In this document: positions 1 through 6,860 of the stretch, piece after piece
Layout of the letters: the number at the start of each line of letters is the position of its first letter
Position numbering within the stretch: the first letter of the stretch is position 1
Origin: Legionellaceae bacterium
Lineage (GTDB): Bacteria > Pseudomonadota > Gammaproteobacteria > Legionellales > Legionellaceae
Direction: 5' to 3'
Length of the DNA stretch: 11,930 bases
Assembly (NCBI GenBank): GCA_947505025.1
Contig: CANNIJ010000049.1
Span: 1 to 11,930 of the forward strand
Notes under the pieces: model-generated
What the model saw: only the letters and a program-made list of their open reading frames with translations
Told to the model about the DNA's origin: nothing
Databases searched by the model: none
Program-made: the position numbers and the translations under genes

Positions 1-190
1 CGTTTGTCCGCTGCTTATATGTCGAGCACGTGCCGTTGGCGAAAGGGCAGCACGATGGCGTCGAGATTCCGAAGGCAGTTATGGTGCACGGCGTTTCACA
101 AACGGTACAATTATTAGCATATGTAGGTGTTCCTATGCATGTGCCGAGTAAAACACAACTACTTAGCGTAATTTTTGCAATTATATTCAT
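1..190 (-). CDS. Secreted cysteine-rich protein, N-terminal part (runs off left edge)
   Basis: I do not recognise this gene. It begins at ATG 190, behind GGAGA with a 6-base spacer, and stays open for 63 codons to the window edge. Residues 1-25 look like a Sec signal peptide: a short start with one Lys, a hydrophobic core (CVLLGTCIG) and a likely cut after TYA. The visible mature part of 38 residues has six cysteines (28, 31, 35, 47, 48, 55), rich enough to suggest a disulfide-stabilised exported domain. CCPFANGTC has the CC-x6-C spacing of a granulin-type knot, but one partial motif is weak support. The gene overlaps the 3' end of the reverse-transcriptase-like remnant in another frame and may share its promoter. 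The C-terminus is not in the window, so family and length are unknown. Confidence 0.6.
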   Translation of the reverse strand, partial: MNIIAKITLSSCVLLGTCIGTPTYANNCTVCETPCTITAFGISTPSCCPFANGTCSTYKQRTN

Positions 191-584
191 TTTGATTCTC
201 CGTAACCCCACCCATTTGATTTTCATGCAGGATTGCAGGCAAGTCCATGGATGGTTTTGAACATACTTGATTACAACGCTGGAATAGCCCGGTACACCAT
301 GATGACCAGCGGTCGATATAGATTCCGATGCCGGCTGGGCTGGCACCTTGCGCATAACGCCGGGCTAATAGAGTGTGATTGCCGCTGAGCAGCAGCGATG
401 GGATATCCTCCAACTCATGCTGCCAATTCCAGCGCAAGTACCAAATGCTGTTTTTTGAGCTGCTATTGCCGCGGGATTTGCCGGCCCATTGATACGCTTG
501 AGTTAGGTTTTCACTGGTTGCCAGTGACATGATGGTTATTGGATTAGCCGCAGAATGTTGTTGTGTTTTCTGACTTGACAACAT
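159..584 (-). pseudogene. Reverse-transcriptase-like remnant (N-terminal part)
   Basis: The start is ATG 584, because AGGAGG lies 6 bases upstream; the longer open frame above it has no such site. The 141 codons open with residues resembling the N-terminus of retron-like or group II-like reverse transcriptases: ENLTQAYQW, then IWYLRWNW, then a leucine-rich LLLSGN. Further on are WSS and, in the same frame, HENQMGGV, which has the His-x4-Gly-Gly-Val spacing of the CxHxKGxGGxK motif of those enzymes. Between WSS and that motif a neighbouring frame reads MVYRAIPAL, where DALVLKAL would be expected, so two compensating frameshifts are likely. No YxDD catalytic region is present and the frame stops right after the GGV motif. 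I infer a truncated, decayed gene. The family call is by eye and moderate at best; a novel 141-residue protein is the alternative. Confidence 0.42.
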
Positions 585-586
585 TG

Positions 587-598
587 CAGTCCTCCTTT
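587..598 (-). promoter_or_regulatory. Consensus ribosome binding site deciding the start at 584
   Basis: The minus strand reads AAAAGGAGG, then ACTGCA, then ATG. This is a near-perfect Shine-Dalgarno site at ideal spacing, and it is the reason for choosing ATG 584 over the upstream start at 713. Confidence 0.6.
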
Positions 599-633
599 TG
601 ATTTTTTTGAGTATTTTCTTGTCTATATAGTTA

Positions 634-662
634 TATATAGAGCTAAAATCAGTCATTGTCAA
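634..662 (-). promoter_or_regulatory. Sigma70 promoter for the RT-like remnant
   Basis: On the minus strand, TTGACA (662-657) is a perfect -35 box. After exactly 17 bases comes TATATA (639-634), with TATAAC available two bases later as an alternative -10. Transcription would begin near 627, giving a leader of about 43 bases before ATG 584. This is the best-looking promoter in the window, and it could also serve the cysteine-rich gene that begins at 190. Confidence 0.55.
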
Positions 663-740
663 TCTTGCAATACGGGCTCGATGGTGATAGACGGTTGTCG
701 CAACGTGCGCCACGAGGGCGTTCGTGCGGATCTATAGAAC

Positions 741-770
741 TGCCGACAATCTCTTTATCAATAGTCGGCA
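741..770. repeat. Spaced inverted repeat
   Basis: TGCCGAC at 741-747 pairs perfectly with GTCGGCA at 764-770, around a 16-base spacer. Past one mismatch two more A-T pairs can form. There is no poly-T tract on either side, so this is not a standard intrinsic terminator. It may be an operator, a small RNA hairpin or a mobile-element end. Confidence 0.3.
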
Positions 771-1019
771 TCACAAAGTATTATGTAATTTACTACCTTC
801 TACTAACTTATTTAGAAAGGTACTGTAATAAAATTGTTTGGGTTTTAAAGCCCTTCTTAAAGATATTATATTTGGGGCTCAGCTGCAACATAGGTTTTCA
901 CCCATTGTTTTAAATTTTATATACGTATATATTGATATGATCCAATCAATTTTATTACATTACCAACCATAGAAATCACACTTCCACACTCTATGACTTT
1001 GGGAGTTACCTGCCATATT

Positions 1020-2930
1020 CTAATTAAAATATTTACGCATCAATTGCAGCGCCACTTTGTATGTAGACGGTCGTGATACAGTATTTTGCATAAGATCACC
1101 GTTAGGGCCGGTGATCTCGATTGTACCTGAAGCATGTAGTGTAGTTATTCGATCTGGCTCAATTAGCCCCATAGTTACATAGCTGCCAGCTAATACGAAC
1201 GGCATGCGCCCAGATTTTTGCATTATATCGTAACCTATACTGTAATCTGCGTGTGAATTTTTACAGTGGAATAATCGGTCGAATAATGTTGGCATCAGAT
1301 CGTAACCACTGGTTTGATGTGTGATAATTTTTGCTGATTGCTCGGGCCAATGAATAATCAAAGGCACGTGAGTTTGAAAACTAGAGTAGTTGCTGCAGTG
1401 TCCCCAATAATCGTGATGTGTATCATCGAATTCTTGTCCATGATCTGAGCTGATAATTACTATGCTGTTTTTGAGTAAGTCCAGGCGATCAATCGTTTCG
1501 AGCAGTTTGCCAATTTCATGATCAGAAAAATGGACTGCATTTAAGTAATTATTAAACAGCGCAGTGCGGTTCATATTAATAAATGGAAGTCTTGAGCAAT
1601 TTGGTATATCCGGCAGATGTGGTTTAGCAAACCGCTGGGTGCTGCAAAATGCATGCGGTGCGTCATATAAGATATGCAGAAAAAATGGCGTATTTTGTTG
1701 CGCGTGTTTAGCGAGAAAGTCTTGCGCATTTTGAGTGGTTGCTTGATCACGCGCAGCTGTATCCTGGCCAGTTGATCCGTGTAGAGAGATAGTATCAAAT
1801 TGGCGAAATACTGTACGATGCATTGGCGGAGCCTGCATGCTCGCACTCCATAAAGCATGCGTGGTATAACCATATTTGCGTAGTAGTTCCATAAAGATCG
1901 GTGCACGCTTTTGTTGTAATGCAGCAGTCCAATAATTACTTGGAATTGAGTAGAAAAAAGAAAAAATCCCAGCCTGAGTAGAATTTCCTCCGCTAATATG
2001 TTGAGCAAAGCTCCAGGATTTTTTCGCAAATTTACTGAGTTGGGGCATGTGGGGCAGGCTATCTGCACGTAATGCATCAACCATAATAATAATTATATTG
2101 GTTTTGGTGCTGGGTATCTGACATTGCATTGGATGTTTAGGATAATGCAGTGGAGTATTTGCAAATACTGCTTGTGCGTAATGATGCTCACTGAGGGCTT
2201 GTAAGGTCGTCTCAGCATTAGATAATGGCGTGATCAGTGAAATCAATTGGGTGTATAATGGCAGGTTAGGTGCTTGTTGAATAAATAAAATATTGTTGTT
2301 AGTAATAGATAGCATCAGTGTTAGATAGCACAACAAGCAGCCACAAGCCAAAAAAGAGAAAATAGTTATAAGCAACCGTGTGCACTGTTTTGTCGGTGTA
2401 ATCCGCCAAATTATAATTGCGCAGATTATCTCAAATATTGGGATCCCGGCTCCAATCAAATAAAGTTGGATTAACTCCCGGCGGGATGGATCTAACATAT
2501 CTTGCCAATCATTACTGAGCAGCATGTTTATTAAAGTGATATTTAAATGAAATTTGAACATTAGGTATATACTCAGATCGAGCATTAAGACTATAAGCGC
2601 AATCGTTTCGACTAATATAGTCACCGGCAGAATAAAACGCTTGTAAGGTAAAAAAATAGCCATTATAGCTGAAAATACTGCTGGAATTGCCGCGAGAAAC
2701 ATTAAGTAGCATAAGTAGTTGACCACTGAGTATATTAGAATCAACGTAGTGCCAGCAGTAGTCGAGTAATCTGCAATAAAATTCTTGGTCAAGGTTTCTG
2801 AGTGTAGAATTGAACCTAAATACGGAGATCCAACCAGCCAAAACACAACCGTATTTATAAGAAAAAAAACTGCGATAAAACGTAATAATTTAAGGGTGGG
2901 TTGCTGTCGATTCCTGAGCCATCCTGGCAT
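1020..2930 (-). CDS. yejM: LapC/YejM-like inner-membrane sulfatase-fold protein
   Basis: This is a 636-residue member of the YejM/PbgA/LapC family. In E. coli the family sits in the inner membrane and senses periplasmic LPS to control LpxC turnover. Five membrane segments lie near residues 17-36, 62-92, 98-125, 153-178 and 186-208, followed by a periplasmic alkaline-phosphatase-fold domain from about 275. Fold motifs seen: VDALRAD (D285), GGNSTQAGIF with T318 at the nucleophile position, DAPH (D423, H426), SSDHGQEFDD (D496, H497) and WGHCSNYSSFQTHVPL (H511). The metal-ligand positions are kept, unlike E. coli YejM as I recall it, so catalysis is possible. E. coli YejM is about 586 residues, so this one is slightly long. 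ATG 2930 is preferred over GTG 2936, since GGAG (2939-2936) lies 5 bases before the ATG and overlaps the GTG. It diverges from mip. Confidence 0.85.
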   Translation of the reverse strand: MPGWLRNRQQPTLKLLRFIAVFFLINTVVFWLVGSPYLGSILHSETLTKNFIADYSTTAGTTLILIYSVVNYLCYLMFLAAIPAVFSAIMAIFLPYKRFILPVTILVETIALIVLMLDLSIYLMFKFHLNITLINMLLSNDWQDMLDPSRRELIQLYLIGAGIPIFEIICAIIIWRITPTKQCTRLLITIFSFLACGCLLCYLTLMLSITNNNILFIQQAPNLPLYTQLISLITPLSNAETTLQALSEHHYAQAVFANTPLHYPKHPMQCQIPSTKTNIIIIMVDALRADSLPHMPQLSKFAKKSWSFAQHISGGNSTQAGIFSFFYSIPSNYWTAALQQKRAPIFMELLRKYGYTTHALWSASMQAPPMHRTVFRQFDTISLHGSTGQDTAARDQATTQNAQDFLAKHAQQNTPFFLHILYDAPHAFCSTQRFAKPHLPDIPNCSRLPFINMNRTALFNNYLNAVHFSDHEIGKLLETIDRLDLLKNSIVIISSDHGQEFDDTHHDYWGHCSNYSSFQTHVPLIIHWPEQSAKIITHQTSGYDLMPTLFDRLFHCKNSHADYSIGYDIMQKSGRMPFVLAGSYVTMGLIEPDRITTLHASGTIEITGPNGDLMQNTVSRPSTYKVALQLMRKYFN

Positions 2931-2955
2931 ATGCACTCCATATTTTATTCGAGTA

Positions 2956-2973
2956 CAGTTAAGATCTTAACTG
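2956..2973. promoter_or_regulatory. Perfect 18-bp palindrome, candidate operator between yejM-like gene and mip
   Basis: CAGTTAAGATCTTAACTG equals its own reverse complement over all 18 bases. It lies 25 bases upstream of the yejM-like ATG and overlaps the proposed -35 box of the promoter facing mip. The place and symmetry suit a dimeric regulator. No known operator consensus was recognised. Confidence 0.45.
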
Positions 2974-2986
2974 CTGATAGTATAAC
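2959..2986 (+). promoter_or_regulatory. Putative sigma70 promoter facing mip
   Basis: TTAAGA (2959-2964, 4 of 6 matches) and TATAAC (2981-2986, 5 of 6) are 16 bases apart. The start would be near 2993, leaving an unusually long leader of about 160 bases before mip ATG 3153. The -35 lies inside the 18-bp palindrome. Other promoters nearer mip cannot be excluded. Confidence 0.35.
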
Positions 2987-3152
2987 GCGATTATTAAATT
3001 TTGTAACTTGGTTCGTTGGACTGATGTGGGTTCGAAGAGTGCACGCAATTGGTCCGTGTTCTCCCCAAAAAAATAACATTATAGATCTGGTATTTTATGA
3101 GTAAGTCCGGCAAAATAACGTTGGCTATGAATTAATAAACAGGGGATAATCT

Positions 3153-3848
3153 ATGAAAATGAACCGAGTGGTTGCGTTGACCATGGGTTTTGCAATGTCC
3201 ACAACTTTTGCGGCAACTAATGCTGTTCCGCTAAGCTCTACTGTAGACAAGATTTCTTATAGTATTGGTGTGGATTTGGGCAAAAATATTAAAAACCAAG
3301 GCATTGAGATGAGCCCTGCAGTATTAGCGCAAGGCATTCAAGATGGCATGAATGGAGCAGCCTTACGGTTGACAGAACAAGAAATGAAAGACGTATTAAG
3401 TACTTTTCAAAAAGAATTAATGGCTAAGCGTACTGCTCAGTTTGACAAGTCATCACTGGACAATAAAACTAAAGGTGAGACTTTCCTGGCTGAAAATAAG
3501 CTAAAAGCGGGTGTAGTTACATTGCCTAGTGGTTTGCAATACAAGATCTTAACTGCGGGTACTGGTGCAAAACCAGCTAAAGATTCGAGTGTTACAGTTG
3601 ATTATACTGGTAAGTTGATCAATGGCACTGTGTTTGATAGCAGTGAAAAAGCTGGAAAACCAGCGACATTTAAACTATCTCAAGTAATTGCCGGCTGGAC
3701 TGAAGCATTGTCATTGATGCCTGTAGGTTCAACTTGGGAACTATATGTTCCAGCTAACTTAGCTTATGGCGAACGTAGTATGGGTGGCGTGATTGGGCCC
3801 AATGAAACGTTGGTATTTAATGTGCACTTGTTATCTATCAATAAATAA
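3153..3848 (+). CDS. mip: Mip-like FKBP-type peptidyl-prolyl isomerase
   Basis: This 231-residue exported prolyl cis-trans isomerase has the layout of Legionella Mip (about 233 residues), a surface-associated dimer that promotes host infection. Residues 1-20 or 1-24 form a signal peptide (MKMNRVVALTMGFAMSTTFA) with no lipobox Cys. Residues 30-100 are the helical dimerisation region (KISYSIGVDLGKN, a long helix about 73-98). Residues 120-230 are the FKBP domain. Expected active-site residues are present: Y151, FD at 161-162, VI and W182 in VIAGW, and Y205 in LAYGE. Many Mip proteins have VIPGW, so A180 is a small deviation at a variable site. The ATG follows AGGGG. Upstream lies the divergent lapC/yejM-like gene; a stem-loop follows. 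Confidence 0.9.
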   Translation: MKMNRVVALTMGFAMSTTFAATNAVPLSSTVDKISYSIGVDLGKNIKNQGIEMSPAVLAQGIQDGMNGAALRLTEQEMKDVLSTFQKELMAKRTAQFDKSSLDNKTKGETFLAENKLKAGVVTLPSGLQYKILTAGTGAKPAKDSSVTVDYTGKLINGTVFDSSEKAGKPATFKLSQVIAGWTEALSLMPVGSTWELYVPANLAYGERSMGGVIGPNETLVFNVHLLSINK

Positions 3849-3872
3849 AACTCATAGATCCTGCGTTGCAGC

Positions 3873-3891
3873 AGCGCCCTTCTTGGGCGCT
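3873..3891 (+). terminator. Stem-loop after mip, possible terminator
   Basis: AGCGCCC (3873-3879) and GGGCGCT (3885-3891) form a 7-bp GC-rich stem with loop TTCTT. No T-run follows, so it may be a weak or factor-dependent terminator or an mRNA-stabilising hairpin between mip and the ampG-like gene. Confidence 0.4.
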
Positions 3892-3929
3892 CTGTGCGTT
3901 GATATAGCATTAGCCACATGAGGCGCGCA

Positions 3930-5186
3930 ATGTACAAGCGTCTGTTCATTGTTTTTGTTCTGGGTTTTTCCTCGGGATTACCATTTTCGCTGATTACCAG
4001 CACGCTACAAGCCTGGTATTCTTCGCGCGGCCTTGCAGTTCTTCAAGTTGGGTTGTTGAGTTTATTAAGTTTTCCTTACTTATTTCGGGTTTTATGGGCG
4101 CCGATTGTTGATCGTTATTCTTTATGTGCTTTAGGTCGTCGTCGCAGCTGGATCTTGGTGATGCAGATTTTATTGTGTCTGGGATTTAATTTGATGGCTT
4201 GGTGCTCACCGCTTACATCATCGACATCATTGATCATGCTAGCTTTTTTTGTCGCTTGCTGCTCATCAATTCAAGATGTGGGCATCGATGCGTACCGCAC
4301 AGAGTATTTACTGGTTAATGAACAAGGAATAGGTACAACATGCGCTTTGATTGGTTATCGTTTGGCAATGTTGGTTGCGGGTGGCTTTGCATTAATTATG
4401 GCTCAAGATGTTGGATGGGCGCTGACATACCGGGCGATGGGTTTTTTGATGATCTTGGGCATGATCGCTGTTGTAATTAGTGAAGAACCAGTTTTAGAGA
4501 TCAAGGAAAGATTACCATTCATGCAGGCATTAGTTGCGCCTTTTAGCGAACTCTTTTCTAGACGTGGGATTTTCACTCTGATTGTGTTTGTTTTGTTGTA
4601 TAAACTGAGTGAAGTATTCACTACGACAAACAGCGGTATTGTAATGCCATTTTTAATTCAGGGCATGGGATTTTCACTAGAAATAATTGCCTATTTGAAC
4701 AAGGTTTTAGGAGTGAGTGCTTTGATTGTTGGGGGCGTTTTAGCTGGATGGTTGCTAATGCGTTGCTCACTATACCGAGCTTTATTTTCATTTGGTTGTT
4801 TACAGGCATTAACTAACTTGTTGTTTTTAAATTTGGCAGTCAACGGTCCGAATCAGAATTTTCTGGCCATTGCAGTATTCTGTGAGAATTTTGTTGCTGG
4901 CATGACATCCACAGCAGTAGTAGTATTATTTATGCGTATAGTCGATCGTAGATTTACAGCCACACAATTTTCCATATTGGTGGCAATATCAACGTTACCG
5001 CGCATTTTTTCAGGTCCGCTGGGCGCGTGGTTACATAGTGCTTATGGTTGGGTTGGATTATACCAGTGGTCGTTTATACTAGCTTGGGCATTTATACCGT
5101 TTTTGTACCGATCTAAAGAGTATATCTCTGTACATGATACAAAAAATCTGGCATTCCCGAGTCGGTGTGTATCTAAATTAAGTTAG
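3930..5186 (+). CDS. ampG: AmpG-like muropeptide permease (MFS)
   Basis: This 418-residue major facilitator protein resembles AmpG, the inner-membrane importer of GlcNAc-anhydroMurNAc peptides for peptidoglycan recycling. AmpG-type motifs: FVLGFSSGLPFSLITSTLQAW at 9-29, the loop PYLFRVLWAPIVDRY at 49-63, LGRRRSW at 68-74, and QDVGIDAYRTEYL at 115-127. About 12 hydrophobic segments run through the chain, and the length is in the usual range for short AmpG proteins. The start is ATG 3930, because GAGG lies 6 bases before it; ATG 3918 has no visible ribosome binding site. It is 81 bases after mip, with a stem-loop between, and converges with udk. Substrate is assigned from family motifs only; related permeases import other compounds. 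Confidence 0.75.
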   Translation: MYKRLFIVFVLGFSSGLPFSLITSTLQAWYSSRGLAVLQVGLLSLLSFPYLFRVLWAPIVDRYSLCALGRRRSWILVMQILLCLGFNLMAWCSPLTSSTSLIMLAFFVACCSSIQDVGIDAYRTEYLLVNEQGIGTTCALIGYRLAMLVAGGFALIMAQDVGWALTYRAMGFLMILGMIAVVISEEPVLEIKERLPFMQALVAPFSELFSRRGIFTLIVFVLLYKLSEVFTTTNSGIVMPFLIQGMGFSLEIIAYLNKVLGVSALIVGGVLAGWLLMRCSLYRALFSFGCLQALTNLLFLNLAVNGPNQNFLAIAVFCENFVAGMTSTAVVVLFMRIVDRRFTATQFSILVAISTLPRIFSGPLGAWLHSAYGWVGLYQWSFILAWAFIPFLYRSKEYISVHDTKNLAFPSRCVSKLS

Positions 5187-5205
5187 CAACACACAGCAGG
5201 GCCAT

Positions 5206-5826
5206 TTAACTGAGCAATTCACGCATTTTAGCTTTGATCATATCGATAGCGATACGATTTTCCCCGCCGCGAGGTACGATTAAATCCGCATAGCGGCTGG
5301 ATGGCTCGATAAATTGTAAGTACATAGGTCTAACTGTGGCTTCATATTGATGTAGAACTGACTCAAATGAACGCTTACGCTCGACCACATCGCGGCGTAG
5401 TCTGCGACTTAAACACACATCTAGCGGTGCGCTCATGAAAATTCTAATATCCATTAATTCACGTAATTTCTTTTCGCTGAATAAAAGAATACCCTCAAGT
5501 ACGATGATAGTATGTCTGCCAATTGCACGTGTTTCAGGTAGTCGCAGGTGAGTCTCATGCGAGTAAATGGGTATTTCTACTGAGTGACCATTTTGCAGTG
5601 AGCATAGATGATCGCATAATAATTCATGATCAAATGAGTCAGGGTGATCGTAGTTAGTTTGTTCGCGTTCTTCATAAGACAAATGACGGCAGTCTTTATA
5701 ATATGAGTCTTCTGAAATCACTACCACTTGATCGGAGCCTAATTCATTGACAATAGTATTCGCCAATAAACTTTTGCCCGATGCTGATGGACCGGCAATG
5801 CCAATAATAATAATGTTTTTGGTCAT
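5206..5826 (-). CDS. udk: Uridine kinase
   Basis: Uridine/cytidine kinase (206 residues) phosphorylates uridine and cytidine to UMP and CMP in cytosolic pyrimidine salvage. It has the P-loop GPSASGKS at 12-19, SEDSYYKD at 38-45, NYDHPDSFD at 58-66 for nucleoside binding, VLEGILLF at 109-116, and the lid RRLRRDVVER at 141-150. The length matches bacterial Udk (about 210). The ribosome binding site before ATG 5826 is poor, so translation may be weak. It ends 19 bases from the ampG-like stop (tail to tail) and diverges from prmB across a 107-base region with an inverted repeat. Confidence 0.93.
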   Translation of the reverse strand: MTKNIIIIGIAGPSASGKSLLANTIVNELGSDQVVVISEDSYYKDCRHLSYEEREQTNYDHPDSFDHELLCDHLCSLQNGHSVEIPIYSHETHLRLPETRAIGRHTIIVLEGILLFSEKKLRELMDIRIFMSAPLDVCLSRRLRRDVVERKRSFESVLHQYEATVRPMYLQFIEPSSRYADLIVPRGGENRIAIDMIKAKMRELLS

Positions 5827-5866
5827 ATCTGGCTTTCGGGTTATTCTTTATGTGAGCAGAATAAAG

Positions 5867-5894
5867 GATCTTCACGCTGATTTCAATGAAGATC
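5867..5894. promoter_or_regulatory. Inverted repeat between udk and prmB, candidate operator
   Basis: GATCTTCA (5867-5874) and TGAAGATC (5887-5894) are a perfect 8-bp inverted repeat with a 12-base spacer, so the half-sites sit 20 bases (two helical turns) apart. It covers the -35 zone just before the TATAAT of prmB, a typical repressor place. It could also form an RNA hairpin in a udk leader. Confidence 0.35.
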
Positions 5895-5898
5895 TGTG

Positions 5899-5904
5899 TA
5901 TAAT
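5899..5904 (+). promoter_or_regulatory. -10 box (TATAAT) for prmB-asd
   Basis: This is a perfect TATAAT, 29 bases before the prmB GTG. No good -35 is visible; the matching zone falls in the inverted repeat 5867-5894, so an activator or repressor may act there. Confidence 0.4.
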
Positions 5905-5933
5905 GTTTTTTTATCTAGAAAAAAAGGTAATAT

Positions 5934-6860
5934 GTGGAAAATAAACTGCAGGATCTGGCATCATTGCCAAGAATTATTGATTTTTTAAGGTATGGACTAT
6001 CCTATGCCAACTCACAAAAACTTTATTATGGTCACGGTACAGATAATGCATGGGATGATATCTGGGCTTTAGTTTTAGGTAGTTTATATCTGCCATTAGA
6101 TCTAGATCCAATTTTATTGGATGCCAAGTTAACACCTGATGAGCAGAAATATTTGATGGAACAATTAAAACGCCGTGTGATTGATCGGGTGCCAGTGGCA
6201 TATCTGACTCATCAAGCATATTTTTGTAATATGCAATTTTATGTGGATCCGCGTGTGTTGATCCCACGTTCACCATTAGCTGAAATGATCCAGCAGCAGT
6301 TTTCTCCATGGATTGAAACGGATCAGGTACAGAATATCTTGGATTTATGCACCGGATCTGGTTGTATTGCACTTGCATGTTGTACGGCTTTTCCTGATGC
6401 TTGTGTGGATGGATCTGATTTGTCTGCAGAGGCACTAGCGGTGGCTGAGATTAATGCACAACAGCATGGTTTAGTCGACCAGGTTAACTGGTATCTGTCA
6501 GATGGTTTTCATCAGTTACCAGTTAAAAAGTATGACATTATAGTAAGTAATCCTCCGTATGTTGGTGCTGATGAGATGAAAACTTTGCCGGCGGAGTATT
6601 CACATGAACCACACATGGCACTACATGCAGAAACCAATGGTTTAGCGTTTGTTGAACAAATTTTACCCGTCGCGCATCGATATTTGAGTGATCATGGAAT
6701 ATTAGTGGTAGAAGTGGGGAATAGTGAGCAAGCTTTGGTCGAAGCTTACCCTGAAGTACCATTTGTATGGCTTGATTTCGAGTACGGCGGCCATGGTGTG
6801 TTTTTATTGACACGTGAACAGTTAATTACATACGTTTCTGAAAACAAGGATAAAAAATGA
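5934..6860 (+). CDS. prmB: Ribosomal protein L3 N5-glutamine methyltransferase
   Basis: PrmB methylates a glutamine of ribosomal protein L3 with S-adenosylmethionine. This 308-residue protein matches the family length (E. coli about 310). Residues 1-100 are the helical N-terminal domain. PRSPLAE at 111-117 (PrmB-specific in place of the PRxxTE of PrmC), the SAM loop LDLCTGSGCI at 137-146 and NPPYV at 206-210, which holds the target glutamine, follow. The FEYGGHGVF ending at 282-290 is also PrmB-like. The start is GTG 5934 behind AAGG with a 6-base spacer; the overlapping ATG 5932 is in another frame that ends soon. Its stop overlaps asd by the 4 bases ATGA, so the two are likely translationally coupled. 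Confidence 0.92.
   Translation: MENKLQDLASLPRIIDFLRYGLSYANSQKLYYGHGTDNAWDDIWALVLGSLYLPLDLDPILLDAKLTPDEQKYLMEQLKRRVIDRVPVAYLTHQAYFCNMQFYVDPRVLIPRSPLAEMIQQQFSPWIETDQVQNILDLCTGSGCIALACCTAFPDACVDGSDLSAEALAVAEINAQQHGLVDQVNWYLSDGFHQLPVKKYDIIVSNPPYVGADEMKTLPAEYSHEPHMALHAETNGLAFVEQILPVAHRYLSDHGILVVEVGNSEQALVEAYPEVPFVWLDFEYGGHGVFLLTREQLITYVSENKDKK

Larger units (their letters stand above)
585..1019. other. AT-rich region without a convincing gene
   Basis: Apart from the promoter and leader at 585-662, nothing codes convincingly here; a plus-strand open frame at 656-913 starts with TTG, has no ribosome binding site and crosses the minus-strand promoter. Visible structure: a spaced inverted repeat TGCCGAC/GTCGGCA at 741-770, a 14-bp palindrome TATATACGTATATA at 918-931, an ATTGAT/ATCAAT inverted repeat at 931-950, and CATAGA/TCTATG at 968-995 downstream of the lapC/yejM-like stop. 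None is followed by a clear T-run. A short GC-richer island at about 695-730 may be relic sequence. Confidence 0.5.

Noticed and set aside
30..260. Plus-strand open frame of 76 codons near the left edge
   Set aside because: No ribosome binding site, and it lies opposite a minus-strand gene with a ribosome site, signal peptide and dense cysteines.
656..913. Plus-strand open frame with a hydrophobic tail
   Set aside because: TTG start, no ribosome binding site, runs across the strong minus-strand promoter, and the hydrophobic residues come from AT-rich DNA.
1571..2080. 169-codon minus-strand frame
   Set aside because: Lies wholly inside the well-supported LapC/YejM-like gene in another frame and shows no family signs.
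2934..2936. GTG as start of the LapC/YejM-like gene
   Set aside because: It overlaps the GGAG site that is well spaced for ATG 2930.
2961..3556. The 14-base repeat AAGATCTTAACTGC at 2961 and again at 3543 inside mip
   Set aside because: One copy is within coding sequence, and a 14-base match in a 12-kb window is not rare enough to mean much.
3873..3891. Stem-loop after mip as a strong intrinsic terminator
   Set aside because: The stem is good but no T-run follows on either strand, so it is listed only as a possible terminator.
5932..5934. ATG as the prmB start
   Set aside because: Its frame ends within about 20 codons; the overlapping GTG at 5934 opens the true frame.
5974..6435. 153-codon minus-strand frame opposite prmB
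   Set aside because: prmB has all its catalytic motifs on the plus strand, and the opposite frame shows no family features.
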